64,000 bases of DNA, from NCBI GenBank assembly GCA_029834535.1, contig JAQMWT010000552.1, positions 62,001-126,000 on the forward strand, given 5' to 3'. Numbering within the stretch: position 1 is the first letter of the stretch; each line of letters begins with the position of its first letter. The position numbers and the translations under genes were made by a program. The notes beneath the pieces were generated by a model. It was not told the origin of the DNA, did no database searches, and worked only from the letters and a program-made list of their open reading frames with translations. This DNA comes from Chrysophaeum taylorii (taxonomy: Eukaryota > Sar > Pelagophyceae > Pelagomonadales > Pelagomonadaceae). Below are positions 37,295-46,010 of the stretch, piece by piece.

Positions 37295-37939
37295 CTAGAG
37301 GGCATTCAACTGCGCCTGGAGGTCGGCGAGGTGTTTGTCGGATTCGGCGCCCACCGGCTCCTCGACCGCCGCCTTCTCGTCGGGGATTTTTGTGGTGGGG
37401 GCGTCCTGAAGTCCCGCCGTGATTTCGACGCCGATGTCGGCGAGGACCTGGTCGACGACGGCGTTCGACTCGTCTTCGGTCTCGTCGGTGTCGAAGGCGT
37501 CGCTCAGCATGTCGGCCATCGCCTCCTCCGACATGTTCATTTTCTCCGTCTCGCGCTGGAACTGCTGCATGGTGAGGCCGATCTTCTTGCTGTCGAGCGT
37601 CTTGTTCATCGCGCCCATCACCTTGCCCGCGGACCCGATCGCGTCGCTGACCGCGACGTGCGACGCCATTGCCGACGCGTGGGTCGCGATGGCGCCCATG
37701 TTGGCGCGCGCCCCGATCATCCGATCCCTCGATTGCCGCAGCTGGACGAGCTGCTTGGCCAATATTTGAACGGCCTTTTCGCTTCGACCGAGCTTGGCCT
37801 CCCGTCGTATCTCCGCGATGAGCTGCTGCTCTCGTCTATCGAAATCCCGCAACTCCCGGTCAATGTCGCGCTGCGAGTGCTTCACCTCGCGCTTCACCTG
37901 CTTGGCCTGCTCCTTGGCCGTCGGCGGCTTCTTGAACAT
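37295..37939 (-). CDS. CHMP2: ESCRT-III subunit CHMP2/Vps2
   Basis: The ATG at 37939 (MFKKPPTAKEQAKQ) gives 214 residues, the normal CHMP2 size. The N-terminal half is basic and helical (REVKHSQRDIDRELRDFDRR, KAVQILAKQLVQLRQSRDRM), and the C-terminal half acidic (MADMLSDAFDTDETEDESNA, VVDQVLADIGVEITAGL). VDQVLADIG is the CHMP2 signature. The C-terminal HLADLQAQLNAL is a MIT-interacting motif that recruits the ATPase Vps4. The protein polymerises on membranes during endosomal budding and cytokinesis. A GAT repeat lies upstream (about 38007-38026). Confidence 0.93.
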   Translation of the reverse strand: MFKKPPTAKEQAKQVKREVKHSQRDIDRELRDFDRREQQLIAEIRREAKLGRSEKAVQILAKQLVQLRQSRDRMIGARANMGAIATHASAMASHVAVSDAIGSAGKVMGAMNKTLDSKKIGLTMQQFQRETEKMNMSEEAMADMLSDAFDTDETEDESNAVVDQVLADIGVEITAGLQDAPTTKIPDEKAAVEEPVGAESDKHLADLQAQLNAL

Positions 37940-37999
37940 ACTCTCTTGTTCTCGGAGGGGTGCGACACCCGCGTCAACCCTAACCCGCAAAATTTGTTC

Positions 38000-38115
38000 G
38001 GGTTCTATGATGATGATGATGATGTAACGCCGCTCGGCGGCGGCGGCGGCGGCGGCTCCAAAGAAGGAAGGAAGGGAGGGAGGGAGGGAGGAAGGGAGGG
38101 TGGGAGAGTATACTA
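38000..38115. repeat. Intergenic (GAT)n, (GGC)n and (GGGA)n runs
   Basis: Three adjacent simple repeats: GAT (about 38007-38026), GGC (about 38036-38055) and GGGA/GGGAGG (about 38073-38108). They lie between the start of CHMP2 and the end of the next minus-strand gene. Confidence 0.8.
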
Positions 38116-38160
38116 ATGATTATTTAAACAACACAACACGCCGAAGGCGGGGGAAAAAAA

Positions 38161-39261
38161 CTAGAGGCTGGATACTCCCTCGGAGGCCTCTTTGTTGAAG
38201 GCCGTCGAGAGCTGGACGCGCCACTGGTGGTCGTTGGAGTCCTGGTAACGGGCGATGAGGTTTTCCTTGCCCATGGAGTACATGCCGGCGCCGGAAACGT
38301 CGCGGCAGAGGGCCCTGTCTTCGGGGTGGGAAAAGTTAGCACAGACGGTGTCGACGTCGGTGGCGTCGAAGTACTTGCCGGCGCGAAAGACGAGGCCGTC
38401 GATGCAGGCCCTGCGGAGGGCGGGCTGGAGACGTTCGCACCGTCGTACGCAGTCGAGGCCCCTTGACGTGCGTCCGGCGTTTGAGAACATGGCGGCCGAG
38501 GCGGCGCCGAAGACGCAGGAGGCCACGACAGAATCCTGGCGCGAATCGCAGAGAGCGCGAAAATCGGCTGGGATCTTCGACCATTTCGCTCTGAGGCCGT
38601 AATAGAAGCACGAGGCCGTCGCAGTTCTCGGGAGCTTGGCGCACTCAGTTGCGACCTGCGTCGGGTCGCCGAGGCCGAGGCGCTTTCCGAGCTGCATCGT
38701 GGCGCCCGTCGCGCAGAAGTGCGCGAGGCTCCGGCTCTCGGGCTGGGTTCTAAATTCTCTATCGCAATAGCCCAACGCGGGCGGGACGTCCGCGAACGCG
38801 ATCGCGACCGCGTGGCCCACCGCGTGCACGCACTCGCCGAGCGCGATGAAGTCGACGTCGCGGCACACGTCGACAAGACTGGCGCATTTTCCTTTGAGCG
38901 AGTCGAGCGCGTAGGCTCCGAACGCTCCGTGGAGGCAGCCGCCCGTGCACCGGTACTCGCAGACCGCAATTGCGCGCTGTAGCTTGGGCTCGCAGCTTCC
39001 AAGCTGAGCCTCGTAGATCTTCTTTCCGATCGAATGCGCGACGCTGTGGCAGGTCGGGTTGTGCCACTGGTGCCACCGCAGTTCGTCCAGGGGATTCTCG
39101 AACTTCTGGGGGCGCTTCGAGGTGATACCCTCGCGCAACCACGCCTCGCGCACGCCGGCGTCCTTTTCGGCGTACACCTCGGGCCGTGGCGGCGTGCTCG
39201 ACGCCTCGGGCCGCACCCACTGCGCGCGGACGACGACGACCACGCTAATAACGAGCCACAT
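38161..39261 (-). CDS. Secreted Cys/His-rich protein of unknown function
   Basis: 366 residues from the ATG at 39261. The N-terminus (MWLVISVVVVVRAQW) looks like a signal peptide. The mature part repeats a Cys-His pattern: TCHSVAHSIGKK (C71, H72, H76), CEYRCTGGCLHGAFG (C101, C105, C109, H111), GECVHAVGHAVA (C144, H146, H150), and later CATGATMQLGK. More Cys-rich repeats follow (SCFYYGLRAKW, CVRRCERLQPALRRACIDG). Similar C-H-x3-H-x2-G, GC-x-HG and C-x-HG-x-GH motifs occur in uncharacterised bacterial proteins I have seen, but I cannot name a family. The histidines could bind a metal or haem. No enzymatic function is claimed. Even number and spacing of Cys suggest disulfides. Confidence 0.65.
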   Translation of the reverse strand: MWLVISVVVVVRAQWVRPEASSTPPRPEVYAEKDAGVREAWLREGITSKRPQKFENPLDELRWHQWHNPTCHSVAHSIGKKIYEAQLGSCEPKLQRAIAVCEYRCTGGCLHGAFGAYALDSLKGKCASLVDVCRDVDFIALGECVHAVGHAVAIAFADVPPALGYCDREFRTQPESRSLAHFCATGATMQLGKRLGLGDPTQVATECAKLPRTATASCFYYGLRAKWSKIPADFRALCDSRQDSVVASCVFGAASAAMFSNAGRTSRGLDCVRRCERLQPALRRACIDGLVFRAGKYFDATDVDTVCANFSHPEDRALCRDVSGAGMYSMGKENLIARYQDSNDHQWRVQLSTAFNKEASEGVSSL

Positions 39262-39317
39262 TTAGATTTTCATTAGATTTCTTTTAGTAGAACGGGAGGG
39301 TTTGTTGTTTGTTTATT

Positions 39318-40220
39318 ATGTCTAGCATCGAGATCCTCAAGGAGCGAAACGCGCGGATGCACAGTCCGTCGAGCGTGGCCATCGGCCGGTCGTTCGGGGT
39401 CCGGGAGTCGGACGTGTTCGTGGTGACGTACCCCAAATGCGGGACCACTTGGGCGACGGCCATCGTCCACGCGCTTCGCACGGGTGGCGCCCCCGAGTTC
39501 CAGGACTTCGAGGAGATCACTGCCGTCGCGCCCTGGGACATCGTCGCCGCCGACTGCGGGCAGGATCTCGAGGCCGATCAGGTTGTGTCGCCGCGGCTTT
39601 TCAAAAGCCACGAGGCCTGGGCCGACATCGCCAAGGGCGGCCGTTACGTCTACGCGTGTAGGAATCCGTCCGACGCCTTTGTTTCCTTCTACAATTTCCT
39701 GCCGGCCTACATGCACTGCGAGGGCATCGGTGTCGAGACCTTCGCCGAGGCGATATTTGGGGGGCTCTCGCACTCGGGGGGTATTTGGTCGCACTTCGTC
39801 GGGTGGGTCGAGGCGGCTCGAGCCAACCCGGATCGCGTCCTTCTGGTTGCCTTCGAGGACTTAAAAAATGACCTCCGCGCCGAGATACGCCGCATTGCGC
39901 TTTTTCTGGGGATTCCCGACAACGGCCTTGTCGACAGGGTCCACGACCTCTCGAGCTACGCGTACATGTCCCAGCACCAACGCCAGTTCGACGACGGATT
40001 CGTGTTCCGCCGGCTCAAGAAGCAGATTGGCCTCCCCGAGGACGCGGAACACAAGGCATCCAAGGTCCGCAAGGGCGCGGTTGGCGGCCGCAAGGACCTC
40101 CCGCCTGCTGTCCTGGAGATGCTCGACACCCGCTGGCGCAACACCGTTCTTCCGGCCCTCGGGACGCCGACCTACGACGACTTTCTCCGCGACGTCGTCC
40201 ACGGCATTCCTCCTAACTAA
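39318..40220 (+). CDS. Cytosolic-type sulfotransferase (SULT family)
   Basis: The first ATG in frame is at 39318 (MSSIEILKERNARMH), giving 300 residues, the normal SULT length, with no signal peptide. VFVVTYPKCGTTWATAIVHAL is the PAPS 5'-phosphosulfate loop (YPKxGTTW). VYACRNPSDAFVSFYNFLP is the 3'-phosphate motif with the RNPxD core. The C-terminal KVRKGAVGGRKD followed by a LDTRWRNTVLPA-like helix matches the RKGxxGDWK region that closes over PAP. These enzymes sulfate small alcohols, phenols or steroids in the cytosol. The catalytic His is likely the H in LFKSHEAW. Its stop codon overlaps that of the convergent SCYL2 gene. Confidence 0.92.
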   Translation: MSSIEILKERNARMHSPSSVAIGRSFGVRESDVFVVTYPKCGTTWATAIVHALRTGGAPEFQDFEEITAVAPWDIVAADCGQDLEADQVVSPRLFKSHEAWADIAKGGRYVYACRNPSDAFVSFYNFLPAYMHCEGIGVETFAEAIFGGLSHSGGIWSHFVGWVEAARANPDRVLLVAFEDLKNDLRAEIRRIALFLGIPDNGLVDRVHDLSSYAYMSQHQRQFDDGFVFRRLKKQIGLPEDAEHKASKVRKGAVGGRKDLPPAVLEMLDTRWRNTVLPALGTPTYDDFLRDVVHGIPPN

Positions 40221-42724
40221 GTAGTAGTATTCAAGAAGTCGAATCCCGAGACGCCGTTCCTTGGCCCTGTCCCTAGGGGGGTCGACTGGGGCGGGGGCCC
40301 GAGGCAGGCGAAAGGGTCGTTTGGGTCGTCCTCCGCCTGCCGTAGCGGCGGCGGCGGCGGCGGCGGCGCGGCGGCGATGAAGTCGAACGACGAGGCGAAT
40401 GGGTCGGCGATGGGCGGGGGGTTCGTTTCTTGCTGGGCGACGAACTGATTGAAATTGTTTTGTTCGGCGAGGGTCTTCTGCTTGGGGGCTGTAGTTCTTA
40501 TTCGTAGAGGTAGAGGCTCCTCCGCCTCGGCGAGAGCTGGCGGCTCCCGGAGAGCGGGCGGCTGCTTTCTTGCGGATCCCATCGGGATCTTGCTCGGTCG
40601 ACGGGTCGTCGTCGTCGTCGTCGTCGTCTTCTTGGGGGTCGGCGGGTCGGTCACGGCGAACCAGGCGGGGACCTCCTCTTTAGCCTCGTCGACGACGGGG
40701 GCTCCTCGCGGCGGCGGCGGCGGCCGCCGCGCAGAAGAAGAAGAAGAAGATGAAGAAGAAGAAGAAGAATTTGTCGACGAAGGGTTCGCGGCGACGAGGA
40801 CGACGCCGAGCTCCGCGCGGCGGGCGTCGACGACCGCGGCGAAGGTGGACTCGACGCGCGCGACGACCATGTCGAACTGCTTCGCGTTGAGGGACTTCTC
40901 GTCGAGGAGCGGGACGAGGGCGGGAAGGAGGTGACGCGCGAGGCGGTCGGGCGCGAGGCGCTTCGCGAGGGCGTCGAAGCAGCCGAGGGCGCACATCGCG
41001 AGCGCCGGCTCGGCGTCGAGGTTCTGGACGAGGGTGGCGAGGCAGGGGATGACGTTCGCATCGAGGGTCTCGGGCGGGGTGGCGGTCGGACGGTCGATCG
41101 CGGCCGCGAGCGTCTTGAGGGCCTGGACGCGCAGGCCCAGCGCGCTCCTCGCGGCGGCGAGGCGGCAGACGGCGGGGACGAGGCGGGTCGCGGCGGCCGC
41201 CCGATGCTTTGGGGCTGCGATGGACGCCTTGGCGAGGAGGGCGTCGAAGCAGTCGCCGAGCTTCCGGAGCGCGACCTCTTGGGTCGCCGAAGTCGCGGCC
41301 TCGGCGAGAGCGCGGCAAAACGCGTCGGTGACGTTATTCGCGGCCCACGCGGCGTCGGCCTTGTCGAGAATGAGGGGCGAGTCCTCGATAAAAAGCCGGA
41401 GTGATTCGGCGGATTTAAAAACCTGTTCGTCGAAGAGAGGCTGGAGGAGGCTCCGGAAGTGCCTCGAATCGAGGCGCTTGGCGCAGGCCATAACCGCGGG
41501 CACGACGCGGAAGCCCGATTTCGCCGCCGTCTCGAGAGCCGGCACCACGCAGACCCGGAGCGCGCGGTCCGTAAACGTATCCGCGAACTCGCCATCCTCC
41601 TCGAGCATGGGGGCTAAAGAGGCGAGGAAGGAAGCGGCGTGCGTCGGGTCGTTCGGCGACGTCGCGAGCCGATCGAGCTCCTGGAGAGCGCGAATCGCCG
41701 GCGCGTGGAAGCCGGGCGAACCTCTGATCGACGCGACGTCGGGTCTCCGCGATGCGCTCGGATTCAACGCCCGCCCCAGCGCGTCGCGGAGCAGGGCCGG
41801 GATATGATCGAGCCGGGGACTGCACGCGAGACGCGACGCGACGGCCGACTGGTGCCGGTACGTCGAATTTCCGATCTCCCGTCCGAGCACCGGTTCGTTA
41901 CCGAAGAATTCGTAAGCGATGCACGCGACAGAAAACGCGTCCGAGGCCCGCGACGCGCACCCCCCCCCAGAAGCCGCGCTCCGCGTCAGCTCGGGCGCGC
42001 AGTACGTCAACCTCGGGCCGACGACGACGTCCGAGTCGTCGAACAACTCGCACGCGACGCCCTCGTCGCCTTCGACCGAAAACCCAAACCCCCCCAGCCG
42101 CCAGTCCCCCGACCGCGCCACGAAAATCGACTCGGGCGACACGCCGAGGTGCAGCCGCCGCACCGCGTGCGCGGCCGCGACCGCGTCGCATACCGACGAC
42201 ACGCCCCGCGCGACTTCCGCCGCGGTCATCTCTCCCCAGTCGGCTTCGCCGCTGCACCCACCCTCGCCGCGCGCGTTTCCCAACGAACACACCGTGCGCT
42301 CGCCCACAAACACCAACGCCTGCCGCGTCTCGAAGGTCTCCATCAGCTGCAGCACGCCGCTCGGTGCCCGTCTAGTCGCTCGAGCGACGTAAGCGCTAGA
42401 AGCCCCCATCTTCTCCGACATGCCCTGCAGCACCTGCTCCCGCAGACCCGACGCCGGCGTCGCCTGGGACTTGGCCAGTTCCTCGGAAGACACGCCCGCC
42501 AGCGCGGCGAGACTCGCGCAGTCCTGCCGCATGATGTCGACCACGCGCTTCGCCAAACCCTTGCCAAGCTTCTTCTCGAGTCCGTTCTTCTCGAACACGA
42601 ACACGCTGCACTCGAACCCGTCCTTCTTCCGCCGCGCGTCGTACACCTTCCACTGGTACGCGTGCCCCCCCGTGCACCGACTCTCCTGCTCGACGTTGTA
42701 TCGTTTCGACACCTCGCTCCCCAT
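40217..42724 (-). CDS. SCYL2: SCY1-like pseudokinase 2 (clathrin-vesicle associated)
   Basis: The ATG at 42724 (MGSEVSKRYNVEQE) gives 835 residues. An N-terminal kinase-like domain (about 1-330) begins YQWKVYDARRKKDGFECSVFVFEK, typical of SCYL2. The catalytic loop reads HLGVSPESIFVA instead of HRDxxxxN and the DFG position reads GGFGF, so it is a pseudokinase, as in the family. A HEAT-like helical array follows (about 340-680). The C-terminus is low-complexity with Ser runs and a DPFAS and NDPFACLG pair. In animals the DPF-type and clathrin-box motifs of SCYL2 bind AP2 and clathrin during trans-Golgi and endosomal transport; DPF motifs here support the same role. The frame continues upstream without ATG. 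Confidence 0.88.
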   Translation of the reverse strand: MGSEVSKRYNVEQESRCTGGHAYQWKVYDARRKKDGFECSVFVFEKNGLEKKLGKGLAKRVVDIMRQDCASLAALAGVSSEELAKSQATPASGLREQVLQGMSEKMGASSAYVARATRRAPSGVLQLMETFETRQALVFVGERTVCSLGNARGEGGCSGEADWGEMTAAEVARGVSSVCDAVAAAHAVRRLHLGVSPESIFVARSGDWRLGGFGFSVEGDEGVACELFDDSDVVVGPRLTYCAPELTRSAASGGGCASRASDAFSVACIAYEFFGNEPVLGREIGNSTYRHQSAVASRLACSPRLDHIPALLRDALGRALNPSASRRPDVASIRGSPGFHAPAIRALQELDRLATSPNDPTHAASFLASLAPMLEEDGEFADTFTDRALRVCVVPALETAAKSGFRVVPAVMACAKRLDSRHFRSLLQPLFDEQVFKSAESLRLFIEDSPLILDKADAAWAANNVTDAFCRALAEAATSATQEVALRKLGDCFDALLAKASIAAPKHRAAAATRLVPAVCRLAAARSALGLRVQALKTLAAAIDRPTATPPETLDANVIPCLATLVQNLDAEPALAMCALGCFDALAKRLAPDRLARHLLPALVPLLDEKSLNAKQFDMVVARVESTFAAVVDARRAELGVVLVAANPSSTNSSSSSSSSSSSSARRPPPPPRGAPVVDEAKEEVPAWFAVTDPPTPKKTTTTTTTTRRPSKIPMGSARKQPPALREPPALAEAEEPLPLRIRTTAPKQKTLAEQNNFNQFVAQQETNPPPIADPFASSFDFIAAAPPPPPPPLRQAEDDPNDPFACLGPPPQSTPLGTGPRNGVSGFDFLNTTT

Positions 42725-43213
42725 CGCGGATGAGTAATTAGTCTGTGTAGAGTTAGGCTTGAGGGTTATTGTCTCTCCTTTCCCCACCGCCGCCGTAAAA
42801 TGTGGTTTCAAATGTGGTTATTTCAATTCGGGGTTCGGCTGGTGTCGCGCCCGCGCGCACGAGCGTTGGGTTAAGCATCTTTGCGCTGGAGTTTTACGTG
42901 GTTCAATGAGATTCAATCGAGAACACGTCATGTTAGTTGAAAACTAATCCAATTCCGTTGGATTGTTTTAAACAATCCACAATTTCTAATGGGATTTACA
43001 TCCCCCCAACAAACATTCTGCCACTTCCCAGTGTTCAGAAGTGAGAAGTGAGAACCTTGTCCCGCTCTCCGACAACGACGACGACGACGTTGGCGCCTCC
43101 GACCCGACAGAGAACACCCACCCACCACCACAACGAGGCAATTTTTTGTGGAAACGAGTAGGCCCACTGTGGCTTTTTGCGAGCAAAAGCCGGCCTCGGT
43201 CGAGGTTTGTCAG
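42725..43213. other. Intergenic region; short hairpin-forming palindrome near 42960
   Basis: Lower GC than the genes. GGATTGTTT/AAACAATCC (about 42959-42977) forms an imperfect palindrome, and GAGAAGTGAGAA-type short repeats lie near 43040. No gene recognised. Confidence 0.5.
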
Positions 43214-43472
43214 TAGGGTCGGATAAGAAAGTTCGTACGAGCCGTTAACTATGTTTCAGTTTGTACTAAGACATACTCAACGGATCGCTGAGCTATGTTC
43301 ATTTGTACTCAAGCAGTATGTGCCGCCACGCCGCGAGATCGTCGCGATGGAACTAGTCCCCATAGTGAAGTCGGCATCCTTTCGTCCCCTCACGCAAAAA
43401 AAGGGAAAAGCCCACGCGTTGTAGGACCCGTCGTTGCGGCGCGGGCTAGTCTCGTTTTCTTATCCGACCCTA
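43214..43472. mobile_element. MITE-like element with 15-bp terminal inverted repeats and TA target duplication
   Basis: The sequence TA-GGGTCGGATAAGAAA at 43214-43230 is matched exactly in inverse orientation by TTTCTTATCCGACCC-TA at 43456-43472. The 259-bp unit has no coding capacity. Perfect 15-bp inverted ends directly inside a TA dinucleotide suggest a non-autonomous Tc1/mariner-type transposon. Internally it is of mixed composition with repeated TATGTT(T)CA(G)TTTGTACT blocks. Confidence 0.7.
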
Positions 43473-43968
43473 TTATCAGTATAATGAAAATTCTTTTGCC
43501 CTCTCTATACAAACGAAGATGTACGTACGTGCGTTCTTGACCCTTTCGATGCTGCTGCAAAAAAAAAGGCCGGGCCGGGCCTTCCCGACGGAGGACGACA
43601 GAGATGGATTGAAAGCGCAAGGCACCGGAGCCAGGGCGAAAATGGCGGCTCGAACATTGACTCCCTTCCTTCCTTCCTTCCTCCTCCCTTCCTTCCGGAA
43701 TTAGAAAGTTCGGTGCGTTTTCTTATTTTGGGGCAAGCACCTTCCACCATGTCGGAATGGCCGTCTTCCTAGGCGCATGAGGGAAGTCGCCATCGCTTTC
43801 ACGTGCAACTTGCCGCGGCATCGCGCCCTCCGAACGCAGCTCTTTGATGCCATCATTCACATCCAACCTATGTGTAGAAGAAGCCTTGACATGTTTTTTT
43901 CTCCAGCTTGTTGAGAGGTCGAAGGCACCACAAGAGCGGTTGGTACCGTCGTTGGCTTTTCGCGCGCC

Positions 43969-44015
<47 letters not shown>

Positions 44016-44466
44016 AATAATAATAATAATAATAACGGGGGACTTCGATGACTGACCATCGCAGCAGCCGCCGTTTTCGCCGCAACAAACATAAGAATAA
44101 TATCGGGGAACTTCGATGACGAACAATCGTGGCCGCCGTTCTTACCGTAATCGACGGGATGGCGCGTCCGATATGTCGAGGCGGCTGCCGTCGTCTTCGA
44201 GAGAAAGCAGGCTGCTTTCCGCCCTCCGACGAAGAGACCACCGTTCTCAAATGTAAACAGACAGACAACCGCCCCTATAATACTAAGACGACGGCGCATT
44301 TGGATGGATGGATTGATTGATTGACTGATTCGGACGACGCTGTTCACAGAATAACAGGACCAGGCGCGTTTTGTTTGGTTTGTTTGTTTTTTTTTTTCCC
44401 AAAAACGAAGTTCCGTCAAGGCGCGGGGGAGTAAGAGCCCGGCATCCTCGCTCGAGTCGTCGGGAG
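43473..44466. repeat. Intergenic region with (TTCC)n, (CAA)n-(TAA)n and a tandem duplication
   Basis: Holds a TTCC run (about 43665-43698), a CAA run of about a dozen units followed by TAA units (about 43970-44034), and a roughly 75-bp duplication in which CTTCGATGAC and GCCGCCGTT recur (about 44042-44065 and 44111-44138). A T10 tract lies near 44389. The long poly-Leu/poly-Gln frames through the CAA run have no proper start and are judged non-coding. Confidence 0.7.
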
Positions 44467-45825
44467 CTAGGAAATGACCTCGGAGATGAGAATGCCGAGG
44501 AGGACGGCGAGGAACATGGAGAGCTGGAAGGTGGTGTTCATGAGGGTTGCTGCATATGTTTTCGCGGCGGGGGCTTTGTAGTCGCGGGCGGCGTACTCGT
44601 AGGAGATGATGCCAATGTATCCCGAGGTGATGGAGAAGACGGCGATATCGAGAACGACAAAGGCGTCAGACTTTGGTATCGCGGGTACGAAGACGTAGGC
44701 GAAGAAGGCGACGGCAAAGACGAGACGGGCGATGGCAAAGAGGGCGAGCTGATTGGGCGTGCGGAGCCATGAGGGCCTCGGGAGCGACGTGAAGGGTCGT
44801 CCGCCGAGGTCTCCGAAGAGTCGAGTAAAGTACAAAACTTGCTCGATGTCGACGCCGGTCGACGAATCGCAATAGGCGAAGAACGCTGCCGTGAAGATCG
44901 AGCCGAACATGGTCCAAAACAAGGCGACGCGGCAGGGTCGAATGTGGAGGGCGATGGCCTCCTTATCGGCTTGGGTCAAGGCCGAGGCGGAAGCCTCCTC
45001 GTCCGTCTGGTCGGACGAGAGGAGCGGGACCTTGGCTGCGAGGTCGTGGCCGATCGCGCGGTCCTTGTCGGCGAGGAGCGCCAAGACTCGCCGCGATAGG
45101 ACGAGGGTGGTCCAGGCGACGAGGCCGCAGACAGCGAGGACGGCGATGATGAGAAAGAAGACGCGAATCGCGTTGGGGGACGCGGTCGAGCCGACGTTGA
45201 GCCCGTAGCACGCGATAATCGCCAGAATCTCGGGCGTCCGGAAGCCCGTCTGGAGCGCGGAGATGGAGCCAATCGATGTCATCGAGGCGAGCATGCAGGC
45301 GGTGCCGTGGAGGAGCCAAGAGCTGACGCCGAGCAACGCCATGACGAGGAGCATGGGCCATCGGTCGAGCATGACGAAGGGCATCAAGAGCACGCACGCC
45401 ACGATCACCACGAAGGTCAGCTGGCCGCGCACGAGATATGTCCGGGAGCTCCCGAGCTTGGCGTCCCAGTACGAGTCGTACCGCTCCTGGAGCAGCGACG
45501 TCGGCATCCCCGTCGCGTAGTAGACCGCGTACAATTCGACGTAGTAGTTCGCGTCGCGCGCCTTTTTGAACAGCGCGATCAGCGACCCGATGAACGTCCA
45601 GGGGGCCATGTACCCAAGGGCGCACAGCCAGAACAATATCACGCGCGCGCGTTCGCATTCCTTCGCACTACTATGATGATGATGATGATGATGATGACTG
45701 TGAGGTTGCTTCTTGACAGGCGGCGAGGACGACGACGCCGTCTCCACGACCTCCGCCGGCTTGGCGGCGGACGGCGCCGCCTCCGCCACCGGTGCCGCCT
45801 TCTGGTGGGAAGACGATGCCGACAT
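44467..45825 (-). CDS. ENT-like (SLC29-type) multi-pass membrane transporter
   Basis: 452 residues from the ATG at 45825. A low-complexity cytoplasmic N-terminus includes a His8 run from an ATG/CAT microsatellite. It is followed by about 10-11 hydrophobic helices: VILFWLCALGYMAPWTFIGSL, FVVIVACVLLMPFVML, FFLIIAVLAVCGLVAW, ALFWTMFGSIFTAAFFA, and others. LFGDLGGRPFTSLPRP resembles the ENT signature (D-x2-GR) of equilibrative nucleoside transporters. The loop between helices 6 and 7 is long and charged, as in ENTs. Nucleoside or nucleobase transport is the best guess; other facilitator families remain possible because sequence similarity is weak. The C-terminus ends in a helix (LSMFLAVLLGILISEVIS). 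Confidence 0.6.
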   Translation of the reverse strand: MSASSSHQKAAPVAEAAPSAAKPAEVVETASSSSPPVKKQPHSHHHHHHHHSSAKECERARVILFWLCALGYMAPWTFIGSLIALFKKARDANYYVELYAVYYATGMPTSLLQERYDSYWDAKLGSSRTYLVRGQLTFVVIVACVLLMPFVMLDRWPMLLVMALLGVSSWLLHGTACMLASMTSIGSISALQTGFRTPEILAIIACYGLNVGSTASPNAIRVFFLIIAVLAVCGLVAWTTLVLSRRVLALLADKDRAIGHDLAAKVPLLSSDQTDEEASASALTQADKEAIALHIRPCRVALFWTMFGSIFTAAFFAYCDSSTGVDIEQVLYFTRLFGDLGGRPFTSLPRPSWLRTPNQLALFAIARLVFAVAFFAYVFVPAIPKSDAFVVLDIAVFSITSGYIGIISYEYAARDYKAPAAKTYAATLMNTTFQLSMFLAVLLGILISEVIS

Positions 45826-45826
45826 G

Positions 45827-45885
45827 TTTGTTTGTTTGTTTGTTCGCTCGTTTGTTTGTTTGTTTGTTTGTTTGCTAGTCCACTA
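45827..45885. repeat. (GTTT)n microsatellite in the 5' flank of the ENT-like gene
   Basis: GTTT units, interrupted once by GTTCGCTC, run from about 45827 to 45875, directly upstream of the ATG on the minus strand. They probably lie in the 5' UTR. Confidence 0.85.
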
Positions 45886-46010
45886 ATTCTTTTCGTCACG
45901 AGCGTCCCCCGTCCGACATCGTCTCGTCATCCAATTTAAGGACCTGACGTCAAGAGCCGACGACCAAAACAACTACCGTTGGGTTGTTGTGGGCCGTTGA
46001 TTCGAGAGCG

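Noticed and set aside
41639-42733. 364-residue plus-strand frame
   Set aside because: Antisense to SCYL2; composition is that of a shadow frame.
43868-44419. 183-residue minus-strand frame with a poly-Leu run
   Set aside because: No ATG start; the only striking feature is the CAA microsatellite read in antisense.
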